DNA from: Setophaga petechia
Lineage: Eukaryota > Chordata > Aves > Passeriformes > Parulidae
Reading direction: 5' to 3'
DNA: 64,000 nucleotides
NCBI GenBank assembly: GCA_024362935.1
Contig: JANCRA010000007.1
Location: 19,083,003-19,147,002, forward strand
Notes under the pieces: generated by a model
What the model was told of the DNA's origin: nothing
The model's database searches: none
Seen by the model: only the letters and a program-made list of their open reading frames with translations
Translations under genes and position numbers: made by a program
Part shown: in pieces, positions 14,201 to 29,200 of the stretch
Layout: each line of letters opens with the position of its first letter
Position numbering within the stretch: position 1 is the first letter of the stretch

Positions 14201-17200
14201 CACAAGGAAAGGAACTTGCTTAATGGTTTTTTGTTCTTGTCTACAGGCAGCAGAACATTCCCTCCCTCGAGTGGCCTGACCCTGTCCTGCTGGTTCCTGG
14301 TGAGCAAGTTTGGTTTGGTGCACAGCAGCCACCCGCTCCGCTTCCTTACCATTGTCAGGCACATGTCAAGAGCAGAGCAAGAATTTGTTTGCTTTTCTGT
14401 AAGCTTTTTCCCACAGGACCTTTCTTTGGTCATTTCTACAGAAGAAGTGGAATTCCAGCCACTTGGTAAGGCTCTTATCAGTCAAGTTGCAGTGCTGTGT
14501 CCTCTTGTTATCTGGAATTTTTCATTAATAAATTTCCTCTTCTTTGAAGTACCCAGGATATTAATGAGATTTCTCTCCAGTTTTCTTCTTGAATTTAGTA
14601 ATAATTGTAATTGTTGCCTATGTTTAATTTTTAAGTCTGCTGTAGGGATTGTGAATTACTACAATATTCAATGGAAAATGTTTGAGTGTCACTTATATTG
14701 TGGTGTGCAGTTGTGAAGACTGGGCATGAACTATTCAGTTCTGTGTGACACTAAGCAGGTTTGGAGAGTAGGACTGAGGATTTGGGAAGTGATCTAGCTT
14801 CCTAATGAAACAACTCATTTCCTCTCCTTGCTTTCAGAATGTTTTCTATTATGCCAGTCTGTTAATATTGTTCCCTGTTGATATTTATCCCCTTTTCCTT
14901 GCTCAGTAGAGTAGATACTTCAAATGTAAATTTGATTGAGTATTCCAGAGGAGGTTGGAAATGATGTGGGAATAGTAGCTGGGACTTTGATGCACAGCTG
15001 ACATAGTGTGAGTACTCTGATTGCCTTAGATAATGATAAAAATTCCAGCTTGCCTTTTTTCATAAAAGCTACAAATTAATATGGAGACTTTTATAATCTC
15101 ATGGATCTGCTAGGGATTTTTTCTCTGTGCCAGCTAACTCTGTAAATACACAGAGGGGTTCTCCTCTTGGTGAACATGTTGGGTTTGTCCTAGTTCAGGG
15201 CAGGTTTGCAGCATCAAGACAGACAGCAGCTGTTATTTGGGAGGGTGACATGTTGTATGCTGGAGGCATCTTGAGAGCTGTGCATGTTGTAGGTCCTGAA
15301 ACAGACCTTGGGTAGTGTTCTAAAGAATTTAGACCTAATAGCATCAAAGCACACTGTACCCACAGAGTGTCATGTTCTTCCTGTCACATCTGAGAGCTGT
15401 GTTCTAGAGGCAGGTGAAGATGAGAAACTTTCTGTTGACTTATCCCTTTTTTTGCTGTTACAGATATTATGGAACCTGAGGTTGAGGTCCTAAATCCCTC
15501 CCCATTTCCAAGGCAAGTCAAGTTTGGCTGTGGTAAACTTCTGGTCACTGGCCAGTGGCATCATCTCACAGTGACAGTTGCTAAGGAAGCAAAGAAGAAC
15601 TGCGTTGTATCAGCTTATATTAATGGTCAGATGCTTGGCTCTGCAAAGGTAAAGGCTCTCTGCATAGATCTTGTGCCTGGCTTTGGCTTTGCATTGCTTT
15701 TCATTTCCATCTCCCAATGCACCTTCCATAACCTTTCAGTAATTATCTGAGAAACTCAAAGCATGGTGAATTACAAGTTTAACACGTGCCAATGTGCTGG
15801 GTACATTGAGTGGAGTCAGAAATCTGTACAAAACAGGGAGTACTTGTGCTACTTTTCAGAACTATGTTCTCAGCTTATACTGATGCTTTAAACTAGCTCT
15901 TCTCTCCCCCTTCAGCATGTAAATAACCAGGGTAATTTGTGTGGTGATGCTCCTCTAGAGTTGGGGATAACTAGCTTGCAGGTACCTCAGGGTTATGTCG
16001 CTGAAATTCAGTTATACCCTGAGGTGGTCAGCATTTTCTGAGTTTACTAGTGATTCAGAGGATTTATCAGTTTAAGCCCATCAGCACCAGAGGTTGTCAG
16101 CTATAAAAATACTTCACATCAAGGTGTGGCCAGAGAGCCCTAAATCAAGGATGACTTGGATTTAGGCTAAAACCTGCAAAGGTGATGAGTTACAGAGAGA
16201 GTCTCCACTCTTTCTTTTCAAGAAAGCTCTTGAAAGTGGAAAGGTCACAGAAAAATAAGCTGCTGTGACTGGTCAGCTCTTTGCAAGAATCCAAAGGTGG
16301 GAGGAATTTCCTCAAGCATCTTATTTGGTCATGTATTATTTTATATCTTATTTGGTCAAGCTGTCCTCTCTCTCTTACTCCCTTTGAACAATCAGTCAGA
16401 TAGGTGTTCCTCAGGGTTAGTTGTTCAGTGTGTGAAATTATATCAGTTCATGAGTTCATGGCTAATATTGGTGTACTGGTAGTTCCCCTAATATGCAATT
16501 TCTTGTGTTTTTTTGTCACACAGCAGTCAATTCTCAAGTTGGATGAAATAGCAGGCAAAAGTAATCCAAATGCACCTGAAGGGTTCATAATCTACAAGAT
16601 AAATGAGAATAGCCCCTGGTTTCTATTATTAATATCATCATGCTCCTGGTTTTGCAGTTAATCTCATACAATTTCAGAGATCTCATTTTTGGATCTTGAA
16701 TACAGTGTAGAAAATGCAGCCTGTTCTTTCTATTATATCTCTGGTTGGTCTGGTGGATTTTTGGTTTCTGAGTAGAATTGTTTTATGAATTGAAACTTGT
16801 AACCTTGGTCTCCTTTTTGTTCCTATATTTCAATTCAATCTCAGCACATGCAAAGCTCACTGTTGCAAACACAACCTGTTTAATTCCAAGTATTCTCTTT
16901 CCCATACTTGAGAAAAGTCATCTGTCTTATAAATGCCTTTTGGGACCTATATCCATTTTAAGAATGAAAATTTAATTCAATTTGACTTCCTTCAAATGAG
17001 ACTGAAAGTCATCAATAAAACTAGGCCTAGACATTGCAATTGATGAAAGAATTCACAAGAAGTGTGTTTAACATTCAGTGAAACAGCTTATATGAATAAA
17101 ATAATCCTTTAGTAAACAAAAGATTGTCCCAGTGTTGGGCTCACTGATTAATGTAAGTCTTCATCTTGAAATGTACAGTGAAGAAAAGATGGCCTAAGAT

Positions 17201-20200
17201 GTTAGAAATGGATGAAGGTTGTTAACACTACTAAAGGCTATTTTTGGTTGGTGTAGCTGGAGAGGGGTATGTTACTGTTCTGCAACAAGTCTAATATTAT
17301 TCACTGAAGTGTCAACTCCTGCCTCTTAATATTGACCACCCCTGTTTTCTAAATCTCAGTAGTCAGAGACCAGTGAATTCTTGGAGTCTCCCATCCTAGC
17401 AAGAAAATGTTAGACATGGCTAAGCCCCGAAGTACAATAGAGCTTCTCTTTACCAAAAAATTCCAACTACTTCCTCTACAGTTAAATAAAATAGACTCAG
17501 TTTAGGAGGCCAAATCATTATTCTGGTACCAAAAATAAATGGCCCTGTTTTCTAAACAATGTTAGTTCCACTAAAGATTACTGATGCACTTGGACAATCT
17601 ACACTCTTCAGAAACTGCTTATTCTCCACTTACCCCAGTACAAAGTAACTGTAACTTTCTGTGTTGAATGTCAAGTCAGGGTTATGAAGTTAGGAAAGGA
17701 AATATGTCTGGAGTCAAGACAGGGTTTTTCTTTGCCAATACTTGCAATTCTTTTGACTGTTTTTGGAACAATAATTTGGCTTAAAAATTCAAAATGCTTA
17801 TGTTTACAGTACTTAAATTCCAATTTCTGAACAGTAGTTAGTAATTGTTGTGGTGGGTTGACCTTGGCTGGATGTCAGGTGCCTACCAAGCAGCTGTATC
17901 ACTCCCCTTCCCAGCTGGACAGAGGAGGGAAAGTAAGACGGAAAATTACTTGTATGTTGAGTTTATTAAAGCAGAAGTGAGTTTTCAAGTGCACAAGCAA
18001 AGAGGAAAAAAAAAATTAGGTTTGTTCTCTACTTCCCATCAGTGAGGTCTGTTGAGCCACTTCCAGGGAAGCAGAGCTTCAGCACATGTAGTAGCTATAG
18101 GAGGCAAGCATTGTAGATAATGAACTCCCTCCCTTCCTCCTCCTTTCCTTAGCTTTTATGGTCTACATTGACATTATATAGTATGGAATATTTCTGTTGT
18201 TAATGTGGGTCAGCTGGCCTAGTTGTGTGCCCTCCCAGGATCTTGGCCACCCCCAGCCCCTTGATGAGGGGAATGTTGGAGAGCTGGTGCTGCCAGCTCT
18301 GCTCAGTAAGAGCCAGAACTCTGGTGTGTTACCAACCCCTTTGTAGCTGCCAGTGCAGAGCACTGTGAGGGCTGCTGTGGGAGAAGGAGCTGCAGCTGAG
18401 CCAGGCCCAGCATAATTGTGTTGCACAGCTGAGACTTCAATGAGCAAAGAGGTGGCAGGCAGCACCTTACAGGGACAAGACCCCCAGGCACCCTGAGTGC
18501 ATTGGATCCCCCCAGTGAATTCCTCCATTCTTTGCAGATGCAGTATCTCCAGCCTTTACCAGGTAGCTGCATTTCCATGGAGCCCTCTTCCTTTGTTGAC
18601 GTCTATGGGTACATAGCTACTCCTCGCATTTGGAAACAGAAGTCCTCCTTGACCTGGCGCCTTGGTCCTACACACTTGTTTGAAGAAGCCATTTCTATGG
18701 AAACCATAGAAGCTATTATTAAGCTTGGCCCTCAGTATTGTAGCAACTTCCAAGCAGTACAGCTTCAAGGTATGTGATAATTCTCATATCTGCCGCTGTT
18801 TGTTTGTCAGGGCAGTGTTCTTTTTATTCTTTTAATCTTCTATTAATCTTTCAACTGTGTCTGGAGATCACTCTAAAAGTCTGGACAACTGCATTACTGA
18901 ATGTTGTACAAGATTGTAGTGAGATACATGAGGATCTTGTAACATCCTGTGAATTGGAAAGAAGGGTAGGAATAAAGCAACAGAGAGAGATGAAGAGTAA
19001 AGAGGGACAGCATGTCATGAGTTGCAAGCTTGTGATTTCTGTTGGACAAACATTAAAGCAGAAGCTTTAAGTGAGACATTCTGTATTAATGGGGGGGGGA
19101 AGGCAGAAAGAGAAGTATGGAGTTTAACTGCAAATGCCTGGAGAATAAGAGAGAGGGGCAGGGACTAGGTTACACTCAATTTAATGAAGAGGTTTTTTTA
19201 ACGAAAGTATGCTTCAATTATTAGTATCAAGTATGCTTCAACATATTAATTATTATTAATATGTTAGCTTCAATTATTCAACAGACAGACAAAACATTTC
19301 AGTTATTGATTACTGTTTGTCCAACTAGTAGTGCATTCCCCTCTGTACTAGAACTTGGGATGAAATGGGATAGTCATTTCTCATTGAAAACAGCAAAATA
19401 ATCTTTCTTGGTCATGCTCCAGCCTAAAAGAATACAAAAACACTGGCTGAGAGTATTCCTTCTGACAGAATGCTGTAAATATACACAAAAAGTTGCAAGT
19501 CAAGCATGTGAAGGGGGTGCTGAGAGAGAAATGGTGTCAAAATACAGCTCTGAAATAAAAACATTACCTGTAGAAGTCAGAAGGATTTGATTTTTTGAAT
19601 CATTAAGACTTTATGAAGTCTGAGGTGCTTGTTTTCAGCATAGTTCTTCCCAGATGGACTTCAGTACTAATCATAGGTTGTGGCCACATGACTACATGGA
19701 TGCCCTGTTTAGGGAAGATCACTGAGCAGCATATAAGATGTGATCTCCTAATTGTGAAATGATCTCACTCTCCCTGCACTCTCCCTATTTCCATCAAAAC
19801 ATCCAAAGGAACTTGGGCAAATGGAAATCTGGACTTTAAAAAAGTTTTACACAATCCCTCCAAATACTACAGTGAGGGCTTTTTCCCTTACAATGGGTTT
19901 TTGACCTTGTTGCAAACAGCAGTGGGAATTTTTGGCAGTGGTGTGTGCTGTCTCCCCACTATCTCATTGCTTCTTGCTAATCAGCTGCAGTTGTACAGAG
20001 GCTTAGTCTGCAGACCTAGTCCTGCTGGAAAGGAAATAGTGACACAGTCTTGAGGCATTTTATTTATAGTTAATCTTCATGTGGTGTGTGAACTAATTTT
20101 TTGCCTAAAAGGGCTGTGTTACCAGCGCTAGTAAACAGTTTTGTAAGTCAGCTGCTTTCCCAGTCTATAAAACTGTCAAAAATACAACATGACTTTTTTT

Positions 20201-23200
20201 TTAAAAATAAAGATACATATAGTTTTTCCAAGTGTGAGAATGAATAGAAAATTCTTTAAAGAAATGTATAAGAGAATTTCATACTAAACTCCTGAACCTG
20301 GTACTATTGAGAAGTTTCCCAAATGTTGTGAGTTGGCAACTCTGAACTTTTGCCTCCGTTCTCCTTCCACACAAATCTTTGCTTTGAGTACCCCCGTGAA
20401 GTTCTCAGAAACAGAAGGCCTCTGAAATGTTTTCTATGTCCAGAAAGTTTGTTTATACTGTGTAGACAGAGAGGTTTATTATGGAGATTTCTGAGCTCCA
20501 TGAGATGTTACGAGAGGATACAGAATCAAGGCAAAGCAGTTACCAGAGGACACAGCCATGCGCTGGTGGTGCGAGCTACCATGGCCTGTGTTGCAAAGGG
20601 TTAATGCTTTTTCCTGGTCATAGTTAAGACAAAGTAAAATTATTTCCTAAACATCAGTTTCCTTCAGTTATTTTCCACCTGCCTCTCTCCTGTCTTGCAT
20701 AAGGCACAGTGAAGTTCCTTCAGGCATTCACAGACTTTCTTGTTTTAGGTGAAGACCAGTGCAGTGATCGTATCATCACACCTCTGGTGGCAGAAGATAA
20801 GATTTCTTTTGGAATCAATGCCGTGTGCTCATCTCTCACTACAGTCCAAGATATAAAGAGCTCTTACAATGAAGTCGATGGTCGACTGATTGCCAAAGAG
20901 GTCACAAATTTCCCTTTCTTAAACAGGTTTTGTCTGGCTTCTAATCAGGTTCCTAGAGCCAAATTTCTGACTTTGTCTTGCCTGTGTACCTTCAAAGATT
21001 TATTCTTTTAACTTCTTTTTCCATTCCTTAAATTTGTTCTACTTGTAGGCTAATTTTCACCTATTAAAAGCATTTTTTTGAAACAGGAGCAGAAGCCATA
21101 ATTTTCAGGTTTTAGCATAATTTGTTTGTCTGTGTTTTCTTAATGCCTTCACAGGGACTTTTCACTCACTATTCTATTGTTATTTCTAATACCAGGTCTA
21201 TTGATATATGAAAATAGTGGCATTAAGAGATGTTGTTGGTGGGTCAATATTTGTCCTTGCAATCAAATTTTTAACACTTATTAGTCTAAAATTATTAAAA
21301 TAATTTAAACTATTAGAGCATGCATTTTTTTTTAGTGTCTCTGATACTACCAAAGTTTTTCCTAAAGTACCTTTTATCTGTTTCAGATTGGGATTAATTC
21401 TCGGGACAGTTCAACTCCAATATTCCTAGCTAAGAATATTGCTGGACACCTCTCAGGTTCCTTGAGAACCATTGGGTCAGTTGCTGTGGGCCAATATGGT
21501 AAATGTACTTGTCTTAATGCTTAATATTCTTTTAAGAGTGGAGCTTTATTCTGTCGAATAATAGATTGTCTGTGTAACTTCCTAGTAGAGTAACACTGCA
21601 ATTTCCTAGGGGTGAGAATGTTCCAGTCCTCCCCAGCAGCCACCAGCCTGAACTTCATTGGAGGCCCTGCCATTCTCCTGGGTCTCATTGCTAAGGCCCG
21701 CGATGACCACACCATGTATGCAGCTGTCAAAGTCCTGAACTCCATCCTCAACAGCAGCCCCTTGAGTGCAAAACTGATGAGGCACATCCATGGGTACCAG
21801 GTAGATACACATTTTTGTTCATTCATTCTGGTTATAGTCTTTCACTTGTAGATATTTACCCCCAAATCAATGGGAATGAACCAAACATATCCTGACTATA
21901 GCCACTTGTGGTTGGAACTTAGCAAGTTAAGAGGGGGATATAGGATGGTGCTCTACATCTTGTGCTCACAGTTCCTGGGAACCTCTGTAACAGTTTTCTG
22001 GTGAAGGAAACATGAGGACAGATGCCTGGTCAGACATGATTTAATAAACTAAACAAGCCAGAGAAGCAGATTTGTGACTGACCCACTCTTCATCTTTTAC
22101 CAACACGCTTGATCCCACACACAAAAGACCACTTCTAAGGCAGCTTTTCTTCCTCCCCTTGGTTCATCCAGCCTTAGATTTCTCTTTACAGACTGCCCAG
22201 GGTAGGGCTGACAATGAATTCCTATGGCTCAGTCTTCACTGTGTATGAGGAATTGTGCTGATATAAATAAGTGCTGCCTGAATTGCATTGATTAGGTTGG
22301 TCCCAAATTAATCTTTAAACCTGAAAGCTATGCAGATTGAAGATTTTGGTTGTATGTAAAGTATAAATATGTAACATTAGATGGATTGAGGCTCAAGTAT
22401 CAAGTTTCAGTTTAGTATCTTTTACTTTGTGCTGTGTAGGTGAAGCAGAGAACTTGGAAGTAACAGACAAGACTCTTTAATACAGAAGGTTCCAAACAAG
22501 ACCCTCAACATTAGGATTTCATTAATCATTTATTATAAACCTTCCATTTTCCAAACATGCAAATTGTTCATAAATCGATCGCAATTTATATGAATATGTT
22601 TATCCTACTTAGCTACTGCTTGCCCAATCCTTTCCTGTAGGTCAATGCCTGTCTTTGTATTGTGTATGAGCTTTTCCTTTTGATTCTTTGCTACATAGTG
22701 TTCTCTCCATGTTATCATTATATTGCAATGGAGTGAAGTTTTTTTTAACAGCCAAGTAATATATCTGTCTTGATATGTATTTTCAAATTAATTTCTATTC
22801 TTCCCAACCTGCTCAAAATGTAATGGTTTTCTGAACATTCTTCTCACAGTATGGAGAAATTGTTGGATAATCAAAGGTAGGCTCAGTTGAGAAACTGGCA
22901 ATGTTTCACTAATGTTTTTCATTTGGGGAGGTAAAATTTAGTATTTTTTAAATTAACACCATTTGTAAGCAATTAAGAATACATCCATGGAGAATAGCAT
23001 AGAACACCTACTGTGGTTATTTACAGTTATATTTGTCTGTTGCTTTTTTAAAATTACATTCAACATAATAAGGCACATATTTTCCTCCTGTTCAATGCCA
23101 CAGAGTTGCCAAGCTTCCTCAAAAACTCATCCTTAGACTTTCTGCATGAAATTTTATGTCTGGACTGAAATCTTCATTTTCTTTATGATGCTTATGCAAA

Positions 23201-26200
23201 ATGCATGCATGACTGCTATGTGTGATTAAACTATATGTTGGTCTTGAATTAAATACAGATTTATACTTGGAAGATACTTATTCAGTCTTCTCTTTTCAGT
23301 TGCTAAGCTATCTATTGAAGAGGAAAACTCGGCTGCTAAACAACAGGATTTTACAGTTAATATTCTCCCTAGTGGGCACAGCTGAGCTGGGCTTTGAGTC
23401 TTCTGTCATCAAGAATTATAGTGCATTCCAGTATGTTCTCTGCAACTTTGAGGTACAACTGTTCATGTTACTCTGTGGCTTTGGCTGTATTAAAGATGGT
23501 TTTATAATACAAGATTTGGTTTGTTCATAGCATCTCCTGGATCCAATATTTGTGTGTTGTGCTTTTTCACACAGTGGGCCCCCAGGTCTGCAGGAACACT
23601 CCTGAGGGTCTGCTCCTCGGGGCTAGAACTGGAGCTACAGCTCCCTGCATGAGCAGGGACTTCCCAGTGCCTGCAGGCTGCATTACAGAAACACTCAAAG
23701 TTTATGGTGTTCTCCTCCCCAAATAGTTATAACTGTTTCTCTGATGCAGCTACTGTTCTCACAGCTCAGTAAAACCTCTGCTTTCCTTTGTCTTTCAGCT
23801 TTGGATGAAAGCACCAGAAAATCTTGACCTTGTTCTTCTTTCCCATCTTGTGGAGATCTTGCAGTCTTCCAGGTATAAACTTTTGTTTGAGTCAGAAACC
23901 TGTGGGACAAACTGATCTGTAACCTGAGCTGGAACTCTGAGGTGGATATGAAGGGTCTAATCCCAATTGGAAGCAGGGGATTCTGGGAGTGAGTCATTCA
24001 TGTATTGCTCTTTCAAGCCTGGAGTTAGTGATTCGATCAGCCCCTGAGATGACTTTGGGCAAAGTCTGGGAAAAGATATCTGGTTACCTGGTTCATGTGG
24101 AACCACTACTGTACAATGCAAGTTCAAATATCTGCTGGGGAGGGGAAATCTTAATGTTTGACTTGCCTATGAGATTATTTTTTTAATATATTATTGAAGT
24201 TGTGTTTAAAATAAAACCACAACCCCTTTATCAATATTCTTAATTATCTGGACTGGAGCTGAATGTATTTAAAGGGACAAAGCATGGCAGAGAGACTGAG
24301 TAAAGCTATATTCCTGCTTTTTTCCAGAGCTGTCTGGTTCCCTTGTTAAGTTTTACAGGAATGGAATTTTTTGCTACCAGCTTGCTGCTTGAAAATGCAA
24401 TAATGTTTTCTTTGAACTTGTTGGAAAGCAGCAGTTTCTGGGGGAGAGGGCAGAGGAGAAGAGTAGAACACACAAAGTAGTCTTCCCATCTCCATCACTG
24501 ACACGTGTTCAATTTGTCTGGCAGTGTTTGAAATGGTATAAAGACAGTATTAGAAGCCAGAAGTGCAAAGTATCAGTGCAACGTGAGAATCCTTTTAGCT
24601 GAAACTCTGTAAATTTGGTCATTTCCAGTAGAAACCTTAAATATCCCTGTGCTTTTTTTACAGAGGTGCATGTCAGAATATTGAAATTGCTTACCAGGTG
24701 CAAATGGTGCCCAAGCTTGTTTTCCTCTTCAATGATCCTGAAATCAGCAGCTCCAAGATCACTGTGGCCTGCACTATCCTGTCCCATCTCTTGCAAGGAT
24801 ACTTTAATACAAGGGATGTTCTCAGGTAACCCTAGAAGTCTACAGCTTTTCCTCAGATTGCAGATAAGCTATGCTTGTGCTAGTGTTCGGAGAGAGCTTG
24901 ACAGTACAGCTTCCCTCACCTTGTCTTTGGTAGAATGCCAGATCTTTGGCCACTGCAGGATCCCCTGGTGAAAAATTGATGAAAAACTTTTTCATTCCCT
25001 CCAACCTTATATTTGTGTGAAGATGAATATGGTGATTCCTGTTGTAATGGTGGCACAGTTCTGTAGGTATGACTGGGATTACTCAAATATGTAGTTAATA
25101 TTTGGTTTCATTAAAGCCTTATCTCTAAAGAATCACTACAGTATTATAATTTGGCCCCAAAGAACAGTGTACCTAATCCTGTTGGTTTGGCTTATATCCC
25201 AGTAACAACCCTTTTTGTTCCTGAATTTCAATCAGTTATGTTAGTCAGGATTTCATGAAGCATAGTATTTAAATCCTTGTTTGCTCTTCACAGAATGTAA
25301 ACACTGCTTAAATTTATATTCCCAACCTAACTGTATGAACCCACAGCATATCTCATATGAGGAAGGTCCACACAGTGCTGTCTGCAGCCACCTAATTGCC
25401 CGGGAAATGCGCTGCACAGATGGAAGTTCTATTTCTAAAGCTCTGTTTTTAATAAAATGTAGAAACAGAGTTGCATGTCAAATCTGTGAACTCTGCCTTT
25501 TGCTCTGCTGGAGAGTATGAGCGCCTCTAATAGTTAACTGTGGAGTAAGCTAATAATGGAACTTGGTGTTTTCCAGCTCTTCTGTGACTGTATGCTCCTG
25601 AATATATGTTATCTATATAAATATTCCTACCCTGGGCTTGTAGGATTTAGTCTGGTCTTTTTTCATATAGGTGGTGAGACGGGTGAGAGTTGTGAATTTA
25701 GTGCATCAAATTAGTCGTATTTTAAGGAGCATGAATGCGAATTTTTTTCTTAAATAATCATGATTTGTTATTCCATGGTAATATGATTAGTTGTCAGGCC
25801 CATGGATGCTGAGAGTGGGCAGAGACAGCACTCTGTCCCTGTCCTTCTAGCCCGAGGACAGCAGAGACTGTAACAGGCTCTCAGCAGCACTGGGAGGTGC
25901 TGGAGCTTCTGCTGGTCCCAGATTTGGACTTCTAGAGGGAATTGCTGTGTGGGCTATTCCTCCAGAACAACTGGTGTCTGTCCCTTAAGAAATATCCTTC
26001 TTGTGGCCAGGAGGAGATTGCGCACTTTCACTAAATGTGTATCTACCACATGAATCTTTCTATCCTTAGAACCAGGTAATATGTCAAAGCAAACTACAGG
26101 TGAAAAAAGGATGCCAGTCCTCCTCACAGTGGACCTACTAAGGTTTCTCTGTTCTCCTCTATATGCTTAGAAACCAGGTGGTAATAACAGTGAAATTAGA

Positions 26201-29200
26201 ATGCCACAGGCTGCTCAGAATCTTTCATATAAACAGAATGCTTTACTCAGTATTTCTTTCCTCTTGGTGAAAGACCTTTAAAGTAGATAGAGAAAATGTT
26301 TCCATAGCAGAATATATTTTACTGTGATTTTTAGATAGTTTCAATCATCACAATATAAGAAAGATAAGCTATAAAGGAGCATCCAAAGAAGGGCCACGAA
26401 GATGAAGAGCCTTGAGGGGATGCCAGATGAGATCTGAGGTCCCTTGGTCTGTTCAGCCTGGACAAGAGGAGACTGAGGACAGACCTCACTGCAGTTACAG
26501 CTTCCTCTGAGGGGAAGAGAATGGGCGGGCACTGATCTCTGCTCTGGGGTGACAGGACGCAAGAGAATGGCCTGAAGTTGTCAGGGGAGGCTTAGGCTGG
26601 AGATTAGAAAAAGGTTCTTCCCACAGAGGGTGGTCAGGTACTGGAACAGGGTCCCCAGGAAAGCGGTGACAGCACCAAGGCTGACCGAGATGAAGTGTTT
26701 GGACAATGCTCTCATGCACAAGTGAGACTCTTGGATTGTCCTGCTGGGGGCCAGAAGCTGGGCTTTGAACCTTGTGGGTACTCTCCAACACAGCACATTC
26801 TGTGACCTTTTAATTTACTCCCTAGTTTATGAAGTTTTCATCCTATCTCTGAAGTGGCTAGAATTTCTAATGGTGATTGTTAAGTCACTGTTAACCAGTA
26901 TGCAGCTTTGCATATAATTGCCAATTAAGTAGATCAGTATCTTTCTGTTGACCACAACGGCTTCACACTCTCTCTACTAGGATTGGACTGTTCCTTGTTT
27001 ACACCTTGAAGCCTTCTTCTGTGGATGAAAATCAGATTTACCTGGATAGTGTGGCTGAGAGGCCCACTGAAGGTGAGGGGCTGACTTTGGGGTATGTGTT
27101 GTGATAGTTTAACTACAGAATTTCCCTCCTTCCCCACGACCTGATCAACCCTAATTGCAACATTAGTGCTTCTGCCTTCTGCTGCAGGAAGAGGCAAAAT
27201 TCAAATTTCTTCATATGGAAAGGGACAGGCTGCACTGAGGTGACCCTTTGATCTCTCTCCAGAGTCAACACATGCTGGATTTCAGATATACACAGAGAGG
27301 AAGGACATTAAAATGAAATTTCCCCAAACCAACCTACTAGGCTGTTACAAGGAATAAAATTTCAATGGGCATCCTGGATTTTCTGTAAACACTTAGAGTT
27401 GTAGCAAGTAATAATGAGAAGCTCTGCACCTCTTAAAGTAACTGTGTGTTTGTCAGGTTCATGTGGAGGAACATCCAGTCATTTGGCCCTTTCACTGGGA
27501 TCTTTCAGTTGAGGCTTTATTGCTACTGCACCTCTAAACAACAGATCATATTAAGGTGACAGTGGTAACTGCAGCTTGTATATAGACATCTCAGCTGGGC
27601 AATACAAGTCAGATTGCCTGTTTATATTTCTCTCTCTAGTTAACCTCAGATATTGTTCACCATGCAGTGTTAATGAGTTTTAAAAGAGAGGACTTGAGCA
27701 CTGGTTGTTTATTATGTTAGCAGAAATCCTTATGTCTAAAATTTGATGTCCTCATTTTTTCCTCTGCAAAAACCAGATATAAGTACTTCTATGGGGCTAA
27801 TTGGGTGCCAACAAAATTGTTCATCAAAGCAGTGGAACATCTTTTGTCTCTTTACTCTTTATTGCTTTCTAATATTTGTAGCCTTAAACCAAACATCTGG
27901 AAAGACAATCTGTCTTCGAAACCAGCTACTGAGGATGCTGTTAGATGTAATCCGCTCAGACAAACTTCAGCTGTCCTCTGAGTAAGTAGAGACGTTTAGG
28001 TAGTTAAGTGTCTCTGTCTCCCATATTTTTCATCTTCCTGGTGCTTAACCAGGACTAAGCACACTGATAATATTTGCATTTCAACAAATACTGAGTAAGA
28101 GCAGACTGAATTCAGAGAGACTTTTTTGTCAGTGATTTATCTGGCATTCACACAACTGTGTGGTCTGATCACACATCTGATATCCATTTTGGAAAAAGTC
28201 TCATGTTTTTAGAAAATACAGTGAAGGGGGAAATTGAATATTGATGTTTTCTGCTGCATATCAGAGGTTGAAGAAACCCCTGTCTCTGAAATCTGTCTCT
28301 GAAAATCAAGTCAATCTAATGGGGGATTACTTGCACTGCTCTATCTTAACCACAAGAACGCCATTATTATATTTCTGCCTTTCATAACTGAAAGGCAGAT
28401 TTCATAGTGCTGGGAGCTGTAATTGTGCATTTTAATTAGTTAGCACATCTTGGACTTGAAAATTTAAACCAGAATTTTGAATTTCATAGCTTGAAAGATC
28501 TGGTCTGTGATGTAGTTTGCCTCGGTTATTGATACACACTTTCAGAAGGGGCTTCATATTAATGAACTGTTTTGCCTGACAGTAATAGAAGGTTAGATGT
28601 AGCAGGATTTGAATGACTTCATCTGTGGGGATGAGCCTGTGGTTACATCTTTGTGATTCTCTAAAGGTATACCTCTAATGAGATTTTTTTTCTAGAGAAA
28701 CAGGAGTTTCTAAATCACTTCAAAAGAATTTTATATAATACCTCCTTTCTGTCTTCCATCATGTTTCCTTCCATGTGTTTTCATTTACCTGTTTTTCTTA
28801 GGGAAAAAGAAAAGACATTTTTGGCACTGGGGCCAGACTGGTTTCTGCTGTTCACACAGAGCTACCTGCACTTCAGCACAGTTGTCCTGGGAATCAAACT
28901 GCTTCTGTGCTTCCTCCACAATCGTTTGCTGCTGAACAAATTCAAGGAGGGGATAGTGGCTGGGTGTTGGCTGGAAAACAGCTCTGCAGGGCTGAACATT
29001 CTTATGGGTATGTGCTGGTTTAATGTTCCCAAAACACTGCGTTGATCCAGGTCGGTGATAGAAGATCACTGTGCACATGATAGGAGGATTTCCACTGATC
29101 TCAGTAGACCAAGAGTTTATATTACTTTCTAGGGCAAATTTGTCCTGGTACTTCAGCATTTCTGTGCTGAAAAGTGGAAAGCAGTACTTCTCCCTTGCAG

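Noticed and set aside
26341..26796. Minus-strand open frames of 71-98 codons
   Set aside because: They are antisense to the CR1 3' end and contain no conserved domain.
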